Shown here in pieces: positions 45,877-56,210 of a stretch of 64,000 nucleotides of DNA. How positions within the stretch are numbered: position 1 is the stretch's first letter; every line of letters starts with the position of its first letter. The DNA comes from Pseudeuparius sepicola (Eukaryota; Arthropoda; Insecta; Coleoptera; Anthribidae). The translations under genes were made by a program, and so were the position numbers. The DNA lies in assembly GCA_963920635.1 (NCBI GenBank), contig OY987298.1:62758949-62822948 (forward strand), read 5' to 3'. Under the pieces are notes generated by a model. The model saw only the letters and a program-made list of their open reading frames with translations, was not told where the DNA came from and ran no database searches.

Positions 45877-46015
45877 TGATATTGAGGTTATTTTTTGGCC
45901 TCTGCTCTTTTCGAGCAATCTAGTCACTATGGAGCGACGTACGGTATCAAAGCGTCGGGTACCACGACAGACCCACCCACTCCTGCACCGCCACGCCGCC
46001 CCCTGATATTGAGGT
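45877..46015 (-). mobile_element. 115-bp retrocopy of a small RNA or SINE, 12-bp duplications
   Basis: TGATATTGAGGT occurs at 45877-45888 and 46004-46015, flanking a 115-bp GC-rich insert in AT-rich DNA. On the minus strand the insert begins GGGGGCGGCGTGGCGG and ends GAGCAGAGGCCAAAAAATA, i.e. with an A-rich 3' tail. A 12-bp duplication plus a 3' A-tail indicates target-primed reverse transcription by a LINE. The source RNA is not one I recognise; it has a 3' hairpin (GCTCGAAAAGAGC). Confidence 0.6.
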
Positions 46016-47019
46016 CATGTGTTACGTCTATTTGGCTTTTGCCACAAAATATAAGTTAGGTAAATTCTCTTCTTCTTCAGTTTTCACAAATCTCAAATAG
46101 AAACATATCGATATTGCCGTAAATCGTGTCAACGTCGCAAAACAGTAGCCAATCAGTTTTTGTCACGGGCCCAAGGAATTCGAATTTCAAAAACGTTTTT
46201 AGGAACTTTTCCAGGCCGAAAAAAATCAGAAAAAATATTGTCGTCTTTTATTTATTATTAAGATTTATAATAAAAAAAAAGTGTGAAACAGGCCCATTCA
46301 CTTAATTTTTAGAATGTGGTGAAAATACTTCTCAACGTCACAGAAAAGTATCATAAAGTTCTAAAAAAAGCTAATAATTTTGTTCACTGTATCAATGTTC
46401 TCGTGTACCTACAATTAAAATGGCAATAAATTTACTTTTCTACGGGGAGGTATGATCTTTGTAATCCAGTTTTTGGTACTGATTACCTACTTCTGACTCC
46501 GTAACGATAACGGATAAGATAATTTAATTTATTATGGACATAACAAGAAACCTGAGTAATTTATTCACACTAATAACAAATTTTACTGGGAAGAAAGACT
46601 GGACTAACTAGACTAACTAACTAGAGTAACTATTTACCTGAACAACCCCACACCTGACACCTTCAGCAGCTGCTGCTCTATACAATACAAACAAAACAAT
46701 GGGCTCGTATCACATTTTCTGGAATTTCGTGTGTGGGTGGCATTTTCCTTAAAAAGTTGAATAATCACCCCGAATTTTTAAAAGTTTTTTTGTTTATTTA
46801 TAAAATGCAACAAACTGTGCCTGTGACGTCGGTTCTAATAATTTGAGCGTTGGCAACGCCGCAAATGTTTTAGTCGTTTTCTCCATCAAACTGTCAAACG
46901 TCAAACGAATCTTAACGCTGGTGATTTGTGGGTGTCACCTCGACCTCGACAACCGATATTTAGCTGTGTTTACATTCTCGAATATACCTCTATTTTTTAG
47001 TGCATTATTTTGTAAAGCA
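46016..47019. other. Upstream spacer of the THAP-DDE pseudogene
   Basis: No separate gene. It may contain the 5' end of the THAP-DDE transposon, but I could not find matching terminal repeats around 46800 and 49500. Confidence 0.35.
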
Positions 47020-49247
47020 ATGTCTCTTTTGAAAAAGTGTTACGTTCCGTGCTGCTTAAATACTAGTAGAAATTCTGCTAAACTGTTTATAACAATGCCT
47101 TCAAACAAAATTCGTCGAAAACAGTGGTGTGAGCTGGTGGGTCTTAGACATGAAAGTACGACGCCTTTGTACCATTGCGAAGAACATTTTGATGGACCTA
47201 AGTATTCGTATTATTAGAATAAAAAATACCAACTCCTAACAATGAGAGCAAGATTACTTTTATTTAACAACTTATTATCTGTTCATTTGTGTGGGAGGTA
47301 CAAATGTTAGCTATATAGGTATAGATTTTAGTAAGTGTCTGCCTTTACTTATCTTTAAAGCCAGATCTGCTACTTTTTAACACAGGTACCTATCAAGGTT
47401 GTTAGAATTTAAGAGACACAAATCAATCAATTCATAAAATTTAATATCATATTTTCACAAATCCAAAAATTATTATTACTGTTTTTTTTTATAGATTCAA
47501 AAAGATGCTGCGAACTGGATGTTTTATAAAACTGTGGGAGGCATTAGACTTTTGCTACATAAACATGTCATGCCTCATCGCTACCTTACCAACCCCCTAC
47601 CAAGTTCAGATAAATCTGAATTACCAGAAGAACAGAGAAAGAAGTTTAAAAGAGATTGTTAGTTGTTTCACGTCCTTCAGTGTTCATGTTGAAAATTCAC
47701 AGGGATAGGACATAAATAAATAAATGCAACCTTTTAAAACAATTGCCGACGTTTCGTCAATATATTTTGACTTTTTCAAGGCTAAAAAGAAAAACACAAT
47801 GTCGTAAGAACTACAGAAAAAAGACGAAATACAATACAAACCGAACAAGAAAGTAAAAAACTCACCAAGTTAAATCAGTCGAATATTATAGCACTTATGA
47901 AAACATTGTTAAAGACCATATAGACAATTGAAAGACACATTGTTACCGTAAATGCACACGTTATAAATAAATAAAACGTTATAAATAAATAAAACGTTAT
48001 AAATAAATAAAACGTGTGCATTTACGGTAACAATGTGTCTTTCAATTGTCTATATGGTCTTTAACAATGTTTTCATAAGTGCTATAATATTCGACTGATT
48101 TAACTTGGTGAGTTTTTTACTTTCTTGTTCGGTTTGTATTGTATTTCGTCTTTTTTCTGTAGTTCTTACGACATTGTGTTTTTCTTTTTAGCCTTGAAAA
48201 AGTCAAAATATATTGACGAAACGTCGGCAATTGTTTTAAAAGGTTGCATTTATTTATTTATGTCCTATCCCTGTGAATTTTCAACATTTAAAAGAGATGG
48301 TGCTTCAACCTCCAACAAGTGTTTGAGAGATATCACAAATCAAGAAGATAAACCCTGCATCGAGTCACATGGACCAGTTGTTTTTGTAATGGAGGATTCT
48401 TCAAGTTCAAGCAACTGGTGAACACCTCAGTCAACATCGGAGTCAATATATACTACAACTAAAGACAGCGCTGAACACAGTTCAGACAGCGACAGCAATA
48501 TTTCACCACTAAAAGGTCGTCGACTGGAAACAACTATAATATTAATGGAGACAAAGAGCCGATTCTAGACAGGGTTGCTTAAGGAAGTTTATAAAACTGT
48601 GAAATTTGTGAGTAAGGTGGCCAGTATTCCCTACATAAATGTCTTGATAACTCTCAAGAAAATAAGAACTGACCAAGTATACAACATTTTAGCTGACGAT
48701 TTTGAAGTGGCAAGTTGTACCATTCAAAAAACATTTAAAAATTCTGTGACCCCCATAGCCAGCTGTTTAAAAGAGTTAGTATTTTGGCCACGATCAGAGG
48801 ATATTAAAAGGACTTTTCCGATGCCATTTAGAGCTAGATACAATAATGTTCAATCGATCATAGACTGTTTAGAAATATAAATTGACAAACCAGCACTTCC
48901 CGTCAGACAAGCATTAACTTGGTCCGAATTTAAAATGTGCAAGTGTGGAAAATTCAGGATTTTTGGATGAAGTGCCAAAGAATTCATGGGTAATGGTAGA
49001 CAGAGGATTTAAACATATCGAACCATTACTGATGCAGAAGAATGTTAGACTGGTACAACCACCCTCGGTGTCGGAGGGCATCGTCTTGGGCAAAAAGCAA
49101 ATAAAAGAGAGTAAAAGAATAGCTTCCTTACGCATTCACATTGAACGGGTTAATAAACGAATTCGGGAACTTGCAATGTTGGACATACATTCCAGGATGA
49201 ATCATCTTATGATTATTGTCTGTAATATAATTAATATACACCTTTAA
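47020..49247 (+). pseudogene. THAP + DDE_Tnp_4-type transposase (ISL2EU/Harbinger-like), interrupted
   Basis: Start at 47020 (MSLLKKC) gives a THAP domain with C-x3-C (CYVPC) and CEEHF. After an apparent ~270-bp intron ending TTTATAG at ~47494, the domain finishes with AANWMFYKTVGG and HVMPHR. KKFKRD meets the insertion 47657-48286 and resumes as GASTSNKC after the 12-bp duplication. A helix-turn-helix region (VYNILADDFEVAS), FRARYNNVQSIIDCLEI with the first catalytic Asp, DRGFKH with the second and IHIERVN with the Glu follow, ending at 49247. A TAA replaces Glu at ~48878, and ~45 residues between WSEFK and VENSGFLDE are deleted. Family: THAP-containing DDE transposases. Dead copy. Confidence 0.8.
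47657..48286. mobile_element. Perfect-palindrome retroelement insertion, 12-bp duplication
   Basis: Flanked by TTTAAAAGAGAT at 47645-47656 and 48287-48298. After 29 unpaired bases, the arms 47686-47962 and 48011-48287 are reverse complements over all 277 bases by my reading. The 48-bp spacer is three units of an ~18-bp ATAAATAAATAAAACGTT motif. The arms carry AGCCTTGAAAAAGTC and GACGAAACGTCGGC, then a TTTATTTATTTATG tail, a signature I associate with 3' ends of Penelope-like elements. The host transposase frame is intact across the duplication, so this is a real, late insertion. Confidence 0.85.
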
Positions 49248-50531
49248 TCAAATAAACTTATAAAAAATTTTCTAGTTTTTTATTCATTTTGTCACTCCCC
49301 ACCCACTATTTTGTGTACCTAAAACATTTGTCAACCACTATTTTTTTTATCAAAAATAATGTTCGTATTTAAAACATATCAAAAGAGTAATGAGCTTTTA
49401 ACATTTGAAACGTATAAAAGTTAGTAAGTGTCCAAAAAGTTAGATGACTCCTTATCGACAACTATAAAGAGGGTGTTATTTTCATGTAATATAAAACAGG
49501 ATGTTCCACAAAGTTTAATTGAAAAAAAAGTGAGAAATTTCAGCTTAAATGAGAATTGCATTACCATTTAATATAATATGTTTTATTGAGGTATTTAAAG
49601 TATACATCGTATTCTTTGTAACAATATGTTTTAAATGCTTCCTAGAAATACCCTCGCATGGACCGGAACAGTGACGTCACTGTTACGGAAATTTAAATTT
49701 CTACTTTCATTTTTGGCTTAATTAAGGCACAAAAACTCGTATTACTGCGGCTCTCTATATGTTTAGAGGCTCTTCATAAAATTAAAGTGAAAAATCAATA
49801 ATAATTATTGGTTCTTAAGAAGTGCGAATTAGCCCATTTTCATCCAACCAGATTCTACCCCTAACTTTGTTTCCTCAAATAGCAATCTGGTGTTGTATGA
49901 AACTGAAATTATAGTAATAATCGCCCCTGCTCCATCGCAGGCTGTGGATCTTTCTGCTACTATTAATTAGGAGTATTATCATTAATATCTACAATCAAAT
50001 CGATATTTGTCTATTAAAAAATTACCCGTGATCGGATAAAAGCTTTTTCCTAACCGTTGGTCAAATTCGGGTAGATTTTGCTGCTGTGTTTTATACCTAC
50101 TGTGACCAGCGGCGCGGGACCCTAATCTCGTCGGCCGGCCATTGGTCATCGCAAATTGCGTCGCAGAAAGGTCGGCCCTGCCGTGCTCCGCCGGAAATTG
50201 CGTCCAGGGCCGGCGGCCGGCTTCCGGTTCCGTCTCCGAGGCCTTATCTCTCTTGGCTGGCAGCCTGCGTAGGCGGGACTCGGCTGCTGCAAAGAGTCTG
50301 GCGGACTGATCAAATGCAGTACATATATATATTTTCTTCAAACGACACTAAAATAAGGCATAACGTGCCTCAATACGAACACCACAATGTGCGTATTACG
50401 TACCGACACGGAAAACCTTTCATTACTGCAGGGGGATACGTTAGATCAGAAGATAGAGAAATCATGGAGGCGTGACCTTACTAATTTTTTAAACATATTA
50501 TTAATTGATGTAATTTAAAGTGATTTTAGTT
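49248..50531. other. Spacer with GC-rich island
   Basis: No gene recognised. ACAGGATGTTCCACAAAGTT (~49497) looks like a MITE end. 50100-50300 is GC-rich (GGCCGGCC, GGCCGGCGGCC) with overlapping 119-129-codon frames on both strands that lack motifs. Confidence 0.35.
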
Positions 50532-51193
50532 TATAGTATTTTTAAAGTCACTTGAAACAGCATAAAAAACTCTAATTGCCTAAAAAACTCAATATAGGAC
50601 ATAAGCGTCACCCAGTTTTTTAAAGATATACATATTCTAAAAGCAACATAATATTTCACTTTTAAGGGTAACACAACGTAAAGGTTAATGCATAATACAA
50701 TATTGCCAAAAGGTCTCTAAAAAATCCACATCGATTACAACTATTTACGCAAGTATATCCTAAAATCTGTGAAATTATCGCACGCCTATCCACCGCATTT
50801 CATTGTACAAGTGGCCGGCCGTGGAACAGTGTAGCCCATGCAAGTATTGGTATTGGTGATATATATTAGGCGAGCATGCAGTCAATTGTTTTTACTACAA
50901 TATCTATCGTCTCGGTCTCCTTCTTCTCCTTTTACTTATAATACCAGGTGCGGTCTAATATGGTTAAAAAAGTGTTTTGACTCGTATTTCATTGCAGGAA
51001 GAGCCTGTTCTCGAGCTACCCTGGTAAAATATAAATGAACTCACTTGGAACACAGTGATATACGAGGCGCGATCTATTTCATAGCTTTTACCACGGTCTG
51101 TTACTGGTAAAAATACCAGACTCATCAGCCGAAATCACCCGTATAAATTTCACAGGTTTTTATGCTGTTCCAAGTGACTTTAGAAATACTATA
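50532..51193. mobile_element. Non-autonomous DNA transposon, 37-bp TIR (copy B)
   Basis: Same family as 295-980, in opposite orientation: TATAGTATTTTTAAAGTCAC at the left, and GTGACTTTAGAAATACTATA at the right. Internal similarity is high; the 66-codon frame at 50838-51038 corresponds to 450-647. Confidence 0.8.
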
Positions 51194-51408
51194 CCTATTC
51201 TTTCTGGTATAATTAATTTAACCTGATATAAATGCATAATGCATGTAGGGAATCAACCTATTTAAAGTAAGTTCAAGTAGTAAGTAATTATAGCAAAATC
51301 ATTTTAAAAAGGCCGGGATCGCGGAATCCCTGGATTGGATTCCCTATAGACTAGAAGGCAGTGGAAAGATTTCAAATTTGTTTACTGACACTATCACTTC
51401 GGCATTTG
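51194..51408. other. Short unassigned spacer
   Basis: AT-rich, nothing recognised. Confidence 0.3.
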
Positions 51409-51485
51409 TGTATTTAAGCAAAACGTGCCTACACGGCGCAAGCACCTACGCAGTAATAAACGGTTTTCGTTGGTCGGCGCCGAAC

Positions 51486-52111
51486 TCAGAGAAATAACCA
51501 AGGATAGAGGGAGTAAGAACAAAAAGTAAACAAAGCCAACATCGTTTTGAGTGATGCCGCGTACTCCATTGTTTACAGCATTTCATTTCAAAATAGAAGG
51601 GTTTAATAATGGGATTCAATGAAGGCACACCTCCCATAACGCTAAATTACCAAATGTAGTTATTAATTTCTAGTTTGTAACAATTTTAAACTAAAACTAA
51701 ATTGCAGTGTAATTATAGTATCTAATTATCACTTTAATAAAATCGTCACAGATACCTCAAACCGCCCGACATGGCAACGCTGCTTTTGCTATTTGTTTTG
51801 TGTACATGTCAAGTTTTCCGATTGTTTACGTATGCATTTCTCCCGTTTTTTTTCTGTTAATTTAAAGGCTATTTATTAGTATTTAGGATATAGTGACTGA
51901 TTTTGTATACGGGCTGTCGCCAATGGGACGCAGAAAGTGTGTGGTATGTGGCTACATTGATATTTCTCAGGACATAACCTATCTCAGGTAAACGTTGTAC
52001 ACACGGGCCTAATGTTTGTTTACTTCGGTAAATTTGCATAAGATGTTGGTTGACTACAAACGTATGTATTTTGAGGCTGTTGCTCCCTCTATCCTTGGTT
52101 ATTTCTCTGAG
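51486..52111 (+). mobile_element. P-element-like deletion derivative, 8-bp duplication
   Basis: CTCAGAGAAATAACCAAGGA(TAGAGGGAG) at 51486 is exactly complemented at 52083-52111 (29-bp TIRs). GCGCCGAA flanks both sides (51478-51485, 52112-52119), and the other foldback arm shows the undivided site GGCGCCGAATAAC. The TIR resembles the Drosophila P terminus (shared GAAATAAC-AAGG), the duplication is 8 bp as for P, and the interior keeps a THAP first exon. hAT also makes 8-bp duplications and cannot be fully excluded. Confidence 0.75.
51923..51987 (+). pseudogene. THAP-domain first exon
   Basis: ATG at 51923 gives MGRRKCVVCGYIDISQD..., with the C-x2-C pair at the expected start of a THAP domain. 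CAG|GTAAAC at 51987/51988 is a good 5' splice site. No later exon is present inside the 626-bp element, so the gene was removed by internal deletion. THAP is the DNA-binding domain of P transposase, supporting that assignment. Confidence 0.6.
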
Positions 52112-52478
52112 GCGCCGAATAACAGTACGGATTGCCGATAGGGTGTTGATCGCGCGTACGTTTTGCTCTCAATGCTCTTAATTGAAATCCATGTAACTCC
52201 ATTTTATTTAAAAAAATGTTTGTAAATTAAACTAGTTTGCATCAAAAATATGTACCGAATACCGATAAAATCTCAAATCTAAATCAACGATTTTTTTAAT
52301 TATCTGCGCATTTCATTTTTGTATTAAAAATCACAATAGGCCGAAGTGAGCAACTTTTTATATTGTCCGCGCTGGTATTTATTATTGGCAAAAAACGCAC
52401 ACGAAGGTTTCGGCGCCACGGAACTAGGTACCTACCTACCCGAATTACTTATCGTGATTGTATGCTATGATTGGATGA

Positions 52479-52973
52479 TTGGCGGAAAAAAGGTCTAAAC
52501 ACAAAGATAGAAATTAAAAAAATCAAAAGATCTAAAAACGAAAAGGTCGAAGCACAAAAGATCGAAACTACAAACGACCGAATCACAAAAGGTCTAACTA
52601 ATTAAAAAATGAGTCCTAATTTTTAGGAAATACTTACTTAAAATTGCACATATTGGTTAGAGGAAAAAGACCAGAGCAGAAATGAGCGCTACGGTTTTTT
52701 GAGACATCCTGTATATTTTGCCATATTTTGAGTATTCGACCTGTTCTGTTTTCGACTATTTTTTAAATTTCGACATTTTATGTTTCGACCTTTTTTCCGC
52801 CTGTCAAAAATTAGAACTAATTTTTATTCACTTCGAAATTTTGTGATTCATAGTCTTTTGTAGTTTCGATCTTTTGTGTTTCGATCTTTTGTTTTTCGAT
52901 CTTTTGATTATTCGATCTTTTCTGCAATTTTAAAAAAATTCGACCTTTCATGTTTCGATCTTTTTTCCGCCAA
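52479..52973. mobile_element. MITE built of GATCGAAA-type repeats
   Basis: Ends TTGGCGGAAAAAAGGTC and GATCTTTTTTCCGCCAA. Between them the left half repeats AAAAGATCGAAACTACAAA-like units and the right half their complements (TTTCGATCTTTTGTGTTTCG...). An internal copy of the terminus (TTCGACCTTTTTTCCGCC) lies at 52782-52799. No coding sequence. Confidence 0.75.
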
Positions 52974-53208
52974 TCGAGATTTTATCGGTAATCGGTATTT
53001 TTGATGTAAACTAGTTTAATTACCTAATAGAAATATGTTTTAAAATTTGGGGATACATGGATTTCAAATAAGAGCATTGAGAGCAAAACATAGGCGCGAT
53101 CAACACCTTAGCGGCAATCCGTAAGTATTGTTATTCGGCGCCGACCAATGAAAACCGTTCATTACTGCGTAGGTGCTCGCGCCATGTACGTTTTGCTTAA
53201 ATGCGTCC

Positions 53209-53639
53209 CGCATCCCTGCCTGGTGCAGGCGGCAGACATCACGGCGACAGAAATGACTCTCCCCTCCGCAAATCGATCCGTGAAGGAAGTACGTGCATAT
53301 CCGGCTTGGAATTATTAGATGTTGCACAAACATTTCTCAAACGTCCCCACACCGGGGTGTCCATTTCAATTGAATGCGGAGAGGGGGAACTTTCTAACAA
53401 AAACCACTAGGGTATAGGTACCTATTTCACTCACTTCAAGGGCACAAGTTCATGGCTTCGCGACGCGAACCGGTATTGTTCCTTCCTACCGCATGCTACC
53501 GCCACCACCCGATTATTGCTTTTGTTTTGGGAATAGTTATTAAACCGCGGTTAGTTCATGTATAATTGTTGGCTTGGCCTTTCTTTTGTGCGGCAGGAAA
53601 CGCGCTCCTTCGATGAAGGATGAAGTAAACTGATCTCCA
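53209..53639. other. Unique, conserved-looking DNA
   Basis: GC-balanced, non-repetitive, no gene motif. Possible host non-coding sequence between the foldback and the BEL element. Confidence 0.3.
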
Positions 53640-53819
53640 ACAGTATCGGCAATAATTAACGGGACGAATACATTTATTCGTTAGTTTTATTATTCCACAA
53701 CAGAATTACATGACATTGTTATTTTTCAACAATTCTATTATCTGACAACGAACATGTGTCGTTTTTGTATTGTTTCGAGTTGACTATACATCGTGTAAAA
53801 TTATTAGAATGTCCGAACA
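53640..53819 (-). repeat. Probable BEL 3' LTR
   Basis: In the element's orientation it starts TGTTCGGACATT just after a purine-rich tract and includes AATAATAAAACT and GAATAAATG, candidate polyadenylation signals. Without a 5' partner the far end cannot be fixed. Confidence 0.45.
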
Positions 53820-53989
53820 TACCGCCGCCCTTGAAAGCATGCGGCTTTCAAACAGACAAAACATTTAAAAAAATAACTTGTTTGTTGATTGAGCAAACTA
53901 AATACTAAACTTATTCTAAATCTGGGAGTCACAATCGGGAAAAAGCACTCAACAAGGAGCGTTCATAGCACTTCACTGTCATTAATCAG

Positions 53990-55408
53990 GAGTATTGTCA
54001 ATATCAACGGGCAGAAGGCATAATCGGGAAATCGCCCTCTTAAAAAGTCCATTACGAGTGCGAACTGTGGCGACTCTTGACACTTCCATCTTGACTGGGA
54101 TGTACTTCAACGATGCGTCCCATATGGGCCAGTAAAAAGAAGGTGTGCCGTCTTTCAGTAGAACTAGTGACCCTTGTAGAGATGCATCGTTTTTCTTAAA
54201 TTTCCATTTGTGTCGTTCTTGAAGGTTGTGAAGATATTCGAGCTGCCATTTGTTTCAAAAGCTTTGAACCATACGTTGGATATGTTGAAATCTTCGGTTG
54301 TGGTTAACTGTGGTACCTTTCAGAGGTATTTCTGGTACTGCTGTTAAAGCTTGACCGATGATAAAATGACCAGGCGTGATAGCTTGAAGGTCGTTAGGGT
54401 CAGGGGAGAGAGGAATAAGTGGACGGGAATTAAGGACTGCCTCAACTTGGTACAGCAAGGTAGAAAACTCTTCGAAAGTTAATGGAATATTATTATAAGT
54501 ATTCTTTTGAGATGCGATTTTACAGACTTTACTGCAGCTTCCCAAATCCCACCAAAATGTGGTGATCTGGGTGGAATAAAATGCCACTGAATTCGATTCT
54601 CTAATAAGTAATTTGAAAATTTACCACTTTGAGAAATATTATCTAAAATGTTAGTCAAAATATTATTCGCTCCTACGAAATTCTTTGCGTTGTCAGAATA
54701 TAAATTAGACGGTAAACCACGTCTTGATACAAATCGTTTAAGCGCTGCTAAAAAACCTTCTGTTGTTAGCTCACTCACTAACTCTATGTGGCACGCTTTT
54801 GATGACAGACAGACAAATATACAAATAAGTATAAGCTTTTAAAATTTTGCTATTTCTCATCTTACATTCTTTTAGCTCGAAAGGACCAGCGTAATCTAAC
54901 CCACATGATTCGAAAATTCGAGAGGGAGTTATGCGCACTCTAGGAAGTTCACCCATTTGTTGGTAACGGGTTTTGCCTTGAAACAGGGAATGCACTTTCT
55001 CAGCACTGCCTTGGTAGTTTGCCTACCATTTATTGACCAGAAATTTTGTCTCACATGAGAAAGTGTTGCTTGACACCCTGAGTGCATGTTACGTTTATAC
55101 TCATGAAGAATGACAAGACGAGTAAATATATGATTATTTGGTAAAACGGCGGGATGTTTGCTATCATATGACAGTTGTGAATGTTTTAATCTTCCTCCAA
55201 CGCGAATAATTCCGTGACTGTCAAGAAAGGGATTTAAGCAACTTAACTTACTACTAGGAGCAACGTTTTTTGAGATTTTTAATGCCTTTTTTTCGGGAAG
55301 GAATGCTTCATTTTGTACAATTTTTACGAGAATAAAAGTGCTATTTTCTATTTCGTTACTAGATAATTTTCCGATGGTCTTGGGCACATTTATTTTACCA
55401 AGTGACAC
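53990..55408 (-). pseudogene. BEL integrase and C-terminal domain
   Basis: Zinc-binding HHCC: HEYKRNMHSG ... CIPC (55160-55000). The core has all three acidic residues: GLDYAGPF (~54890), YSDNAKNF (~54700) and GGIWEAAVKS (~54545). The BEL-specific segment follows with VLNSRPLIPLSPDPND and TPGHFIIG (~54430-54350), then, in changing frames, the C-terminal domain MGRIVEVHPSQDGS (~54120) and RAISRLCLLP (~54025). Frameshifts lie near 54990, 54770, 54480 and below 54250, so no single product is possible. Confidence 0.8.
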
Positions 55409-55415
55409 CTTTAAA

Positions 55416-56150
55416 TTAAAGATAAATCAATCTTAAGCAATACGCAGTTATTCTTTGCAATTTGTTTAGTGAGGAATATCGATAAAAAAATTCGATATTT
55501 TGAGTACAGACGAGAGTTATTAATTTATTTCGAGGTCTTTCTTCCGGTAATTCGGAATAATTATTTGTGTATTCTGAAATATGTTTGACGTTTCCGCACA
55601 ATGATATTTCGCGATTTTTTATCAAAAAGGGAGATCCGTTCCACCAAAGAGTGGATGATTTTAATTCCGTTGGGTTGGATCCACGTATTATTAAATCTGC
55701 AGGGTTTTCATTCGAACAAACATGATACCACCTTTCTTTCTCCGTTAACTGCAAAATTTCGGATGTTCGATTAGAAACTAATGTTTTAAGTGTGTTTGGT
55801 TCACGAGATAGCCAAGCAAGAACGATCGAGGAGTCTGTATAACATCGATAATTCGCCGAGGAAATGGATAAAACTTGTAAACACTTGTTTAACAATCTTG
55901 CTAATAAAACTGCACCGCACTATTCTAGTCGCGGTAACGAAACAGTTTTCAGCGGAGCCACACGACTTTTAGCACATAAGAGGTTTGATTTCAAGTTTCC
56001 ATTGACATCTGTTGAGACTACATACACGCACGAGCCATACGCCTTTTCCGAGGCATCTGAATAACCGTGGAGTTCAACCCTTTGAGCGTCCATTATTTTA
56101 ACGTTTCGTGGTATAGATATTTCCTTTACATGAAGTAATTGGTTAAGCAA
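55416..56150 (-). pseudogene. BEL RNase H region
   Basis: Three pieces of the RNase H active site are visible in order: GYSDASEKAYGS (~56065), SLPRLE (~55925, frame end) and CYTDSSIVLAWL (~55840). WYHVCSNENPADLIIRG follows (~55715), the usual histidine-to-proline/alanine segment (family H-V-S--NPAD--SRG). A frame change separates LPRLE from the next part, and a stop ends the frame at 55416. Confidence 0.75.
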
Positions 56151-56210
56151 TGATTGCCATTCATGGTGAAGCTCGGTGGGTACTGACTCATCCCAATGTA
56201 ATTTTAACTG

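Larger units (their letters stand above)
51409..53208. mobile_element. Foldback element with two nested elements
   Basis: TATTTAAGCAAAACGTGCC at ~51412 pairs with GTACGTTTTGCTTAAATG near 53206. Pairing continues through GCACCTACGCAGTAATAAAC, GGCGCCGAATAAC and GTTGATCGCGC to AACTAGTTTGCATCAAAAAT / ATTTTTGATGTAAACTAGTT. The left arm is split by the P-like element 51486-52111; the centre holds the MITE 52479-52973. Confidence 0.8.

Noticed and set aside
46843..47217. Longer start for the THAP protein at 46843
   Set aside because: The THAP domain must begin close to the initiator Met; 47020 gives MSLLKKC as expected, and residues before it are unrelated.
47963..48010. Short direct repeats resembling a CRISPR-type array
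   Set aside because: Only three ~18-bp AT-rich units without spacers, inside a eukaryotic palindromic insertion.
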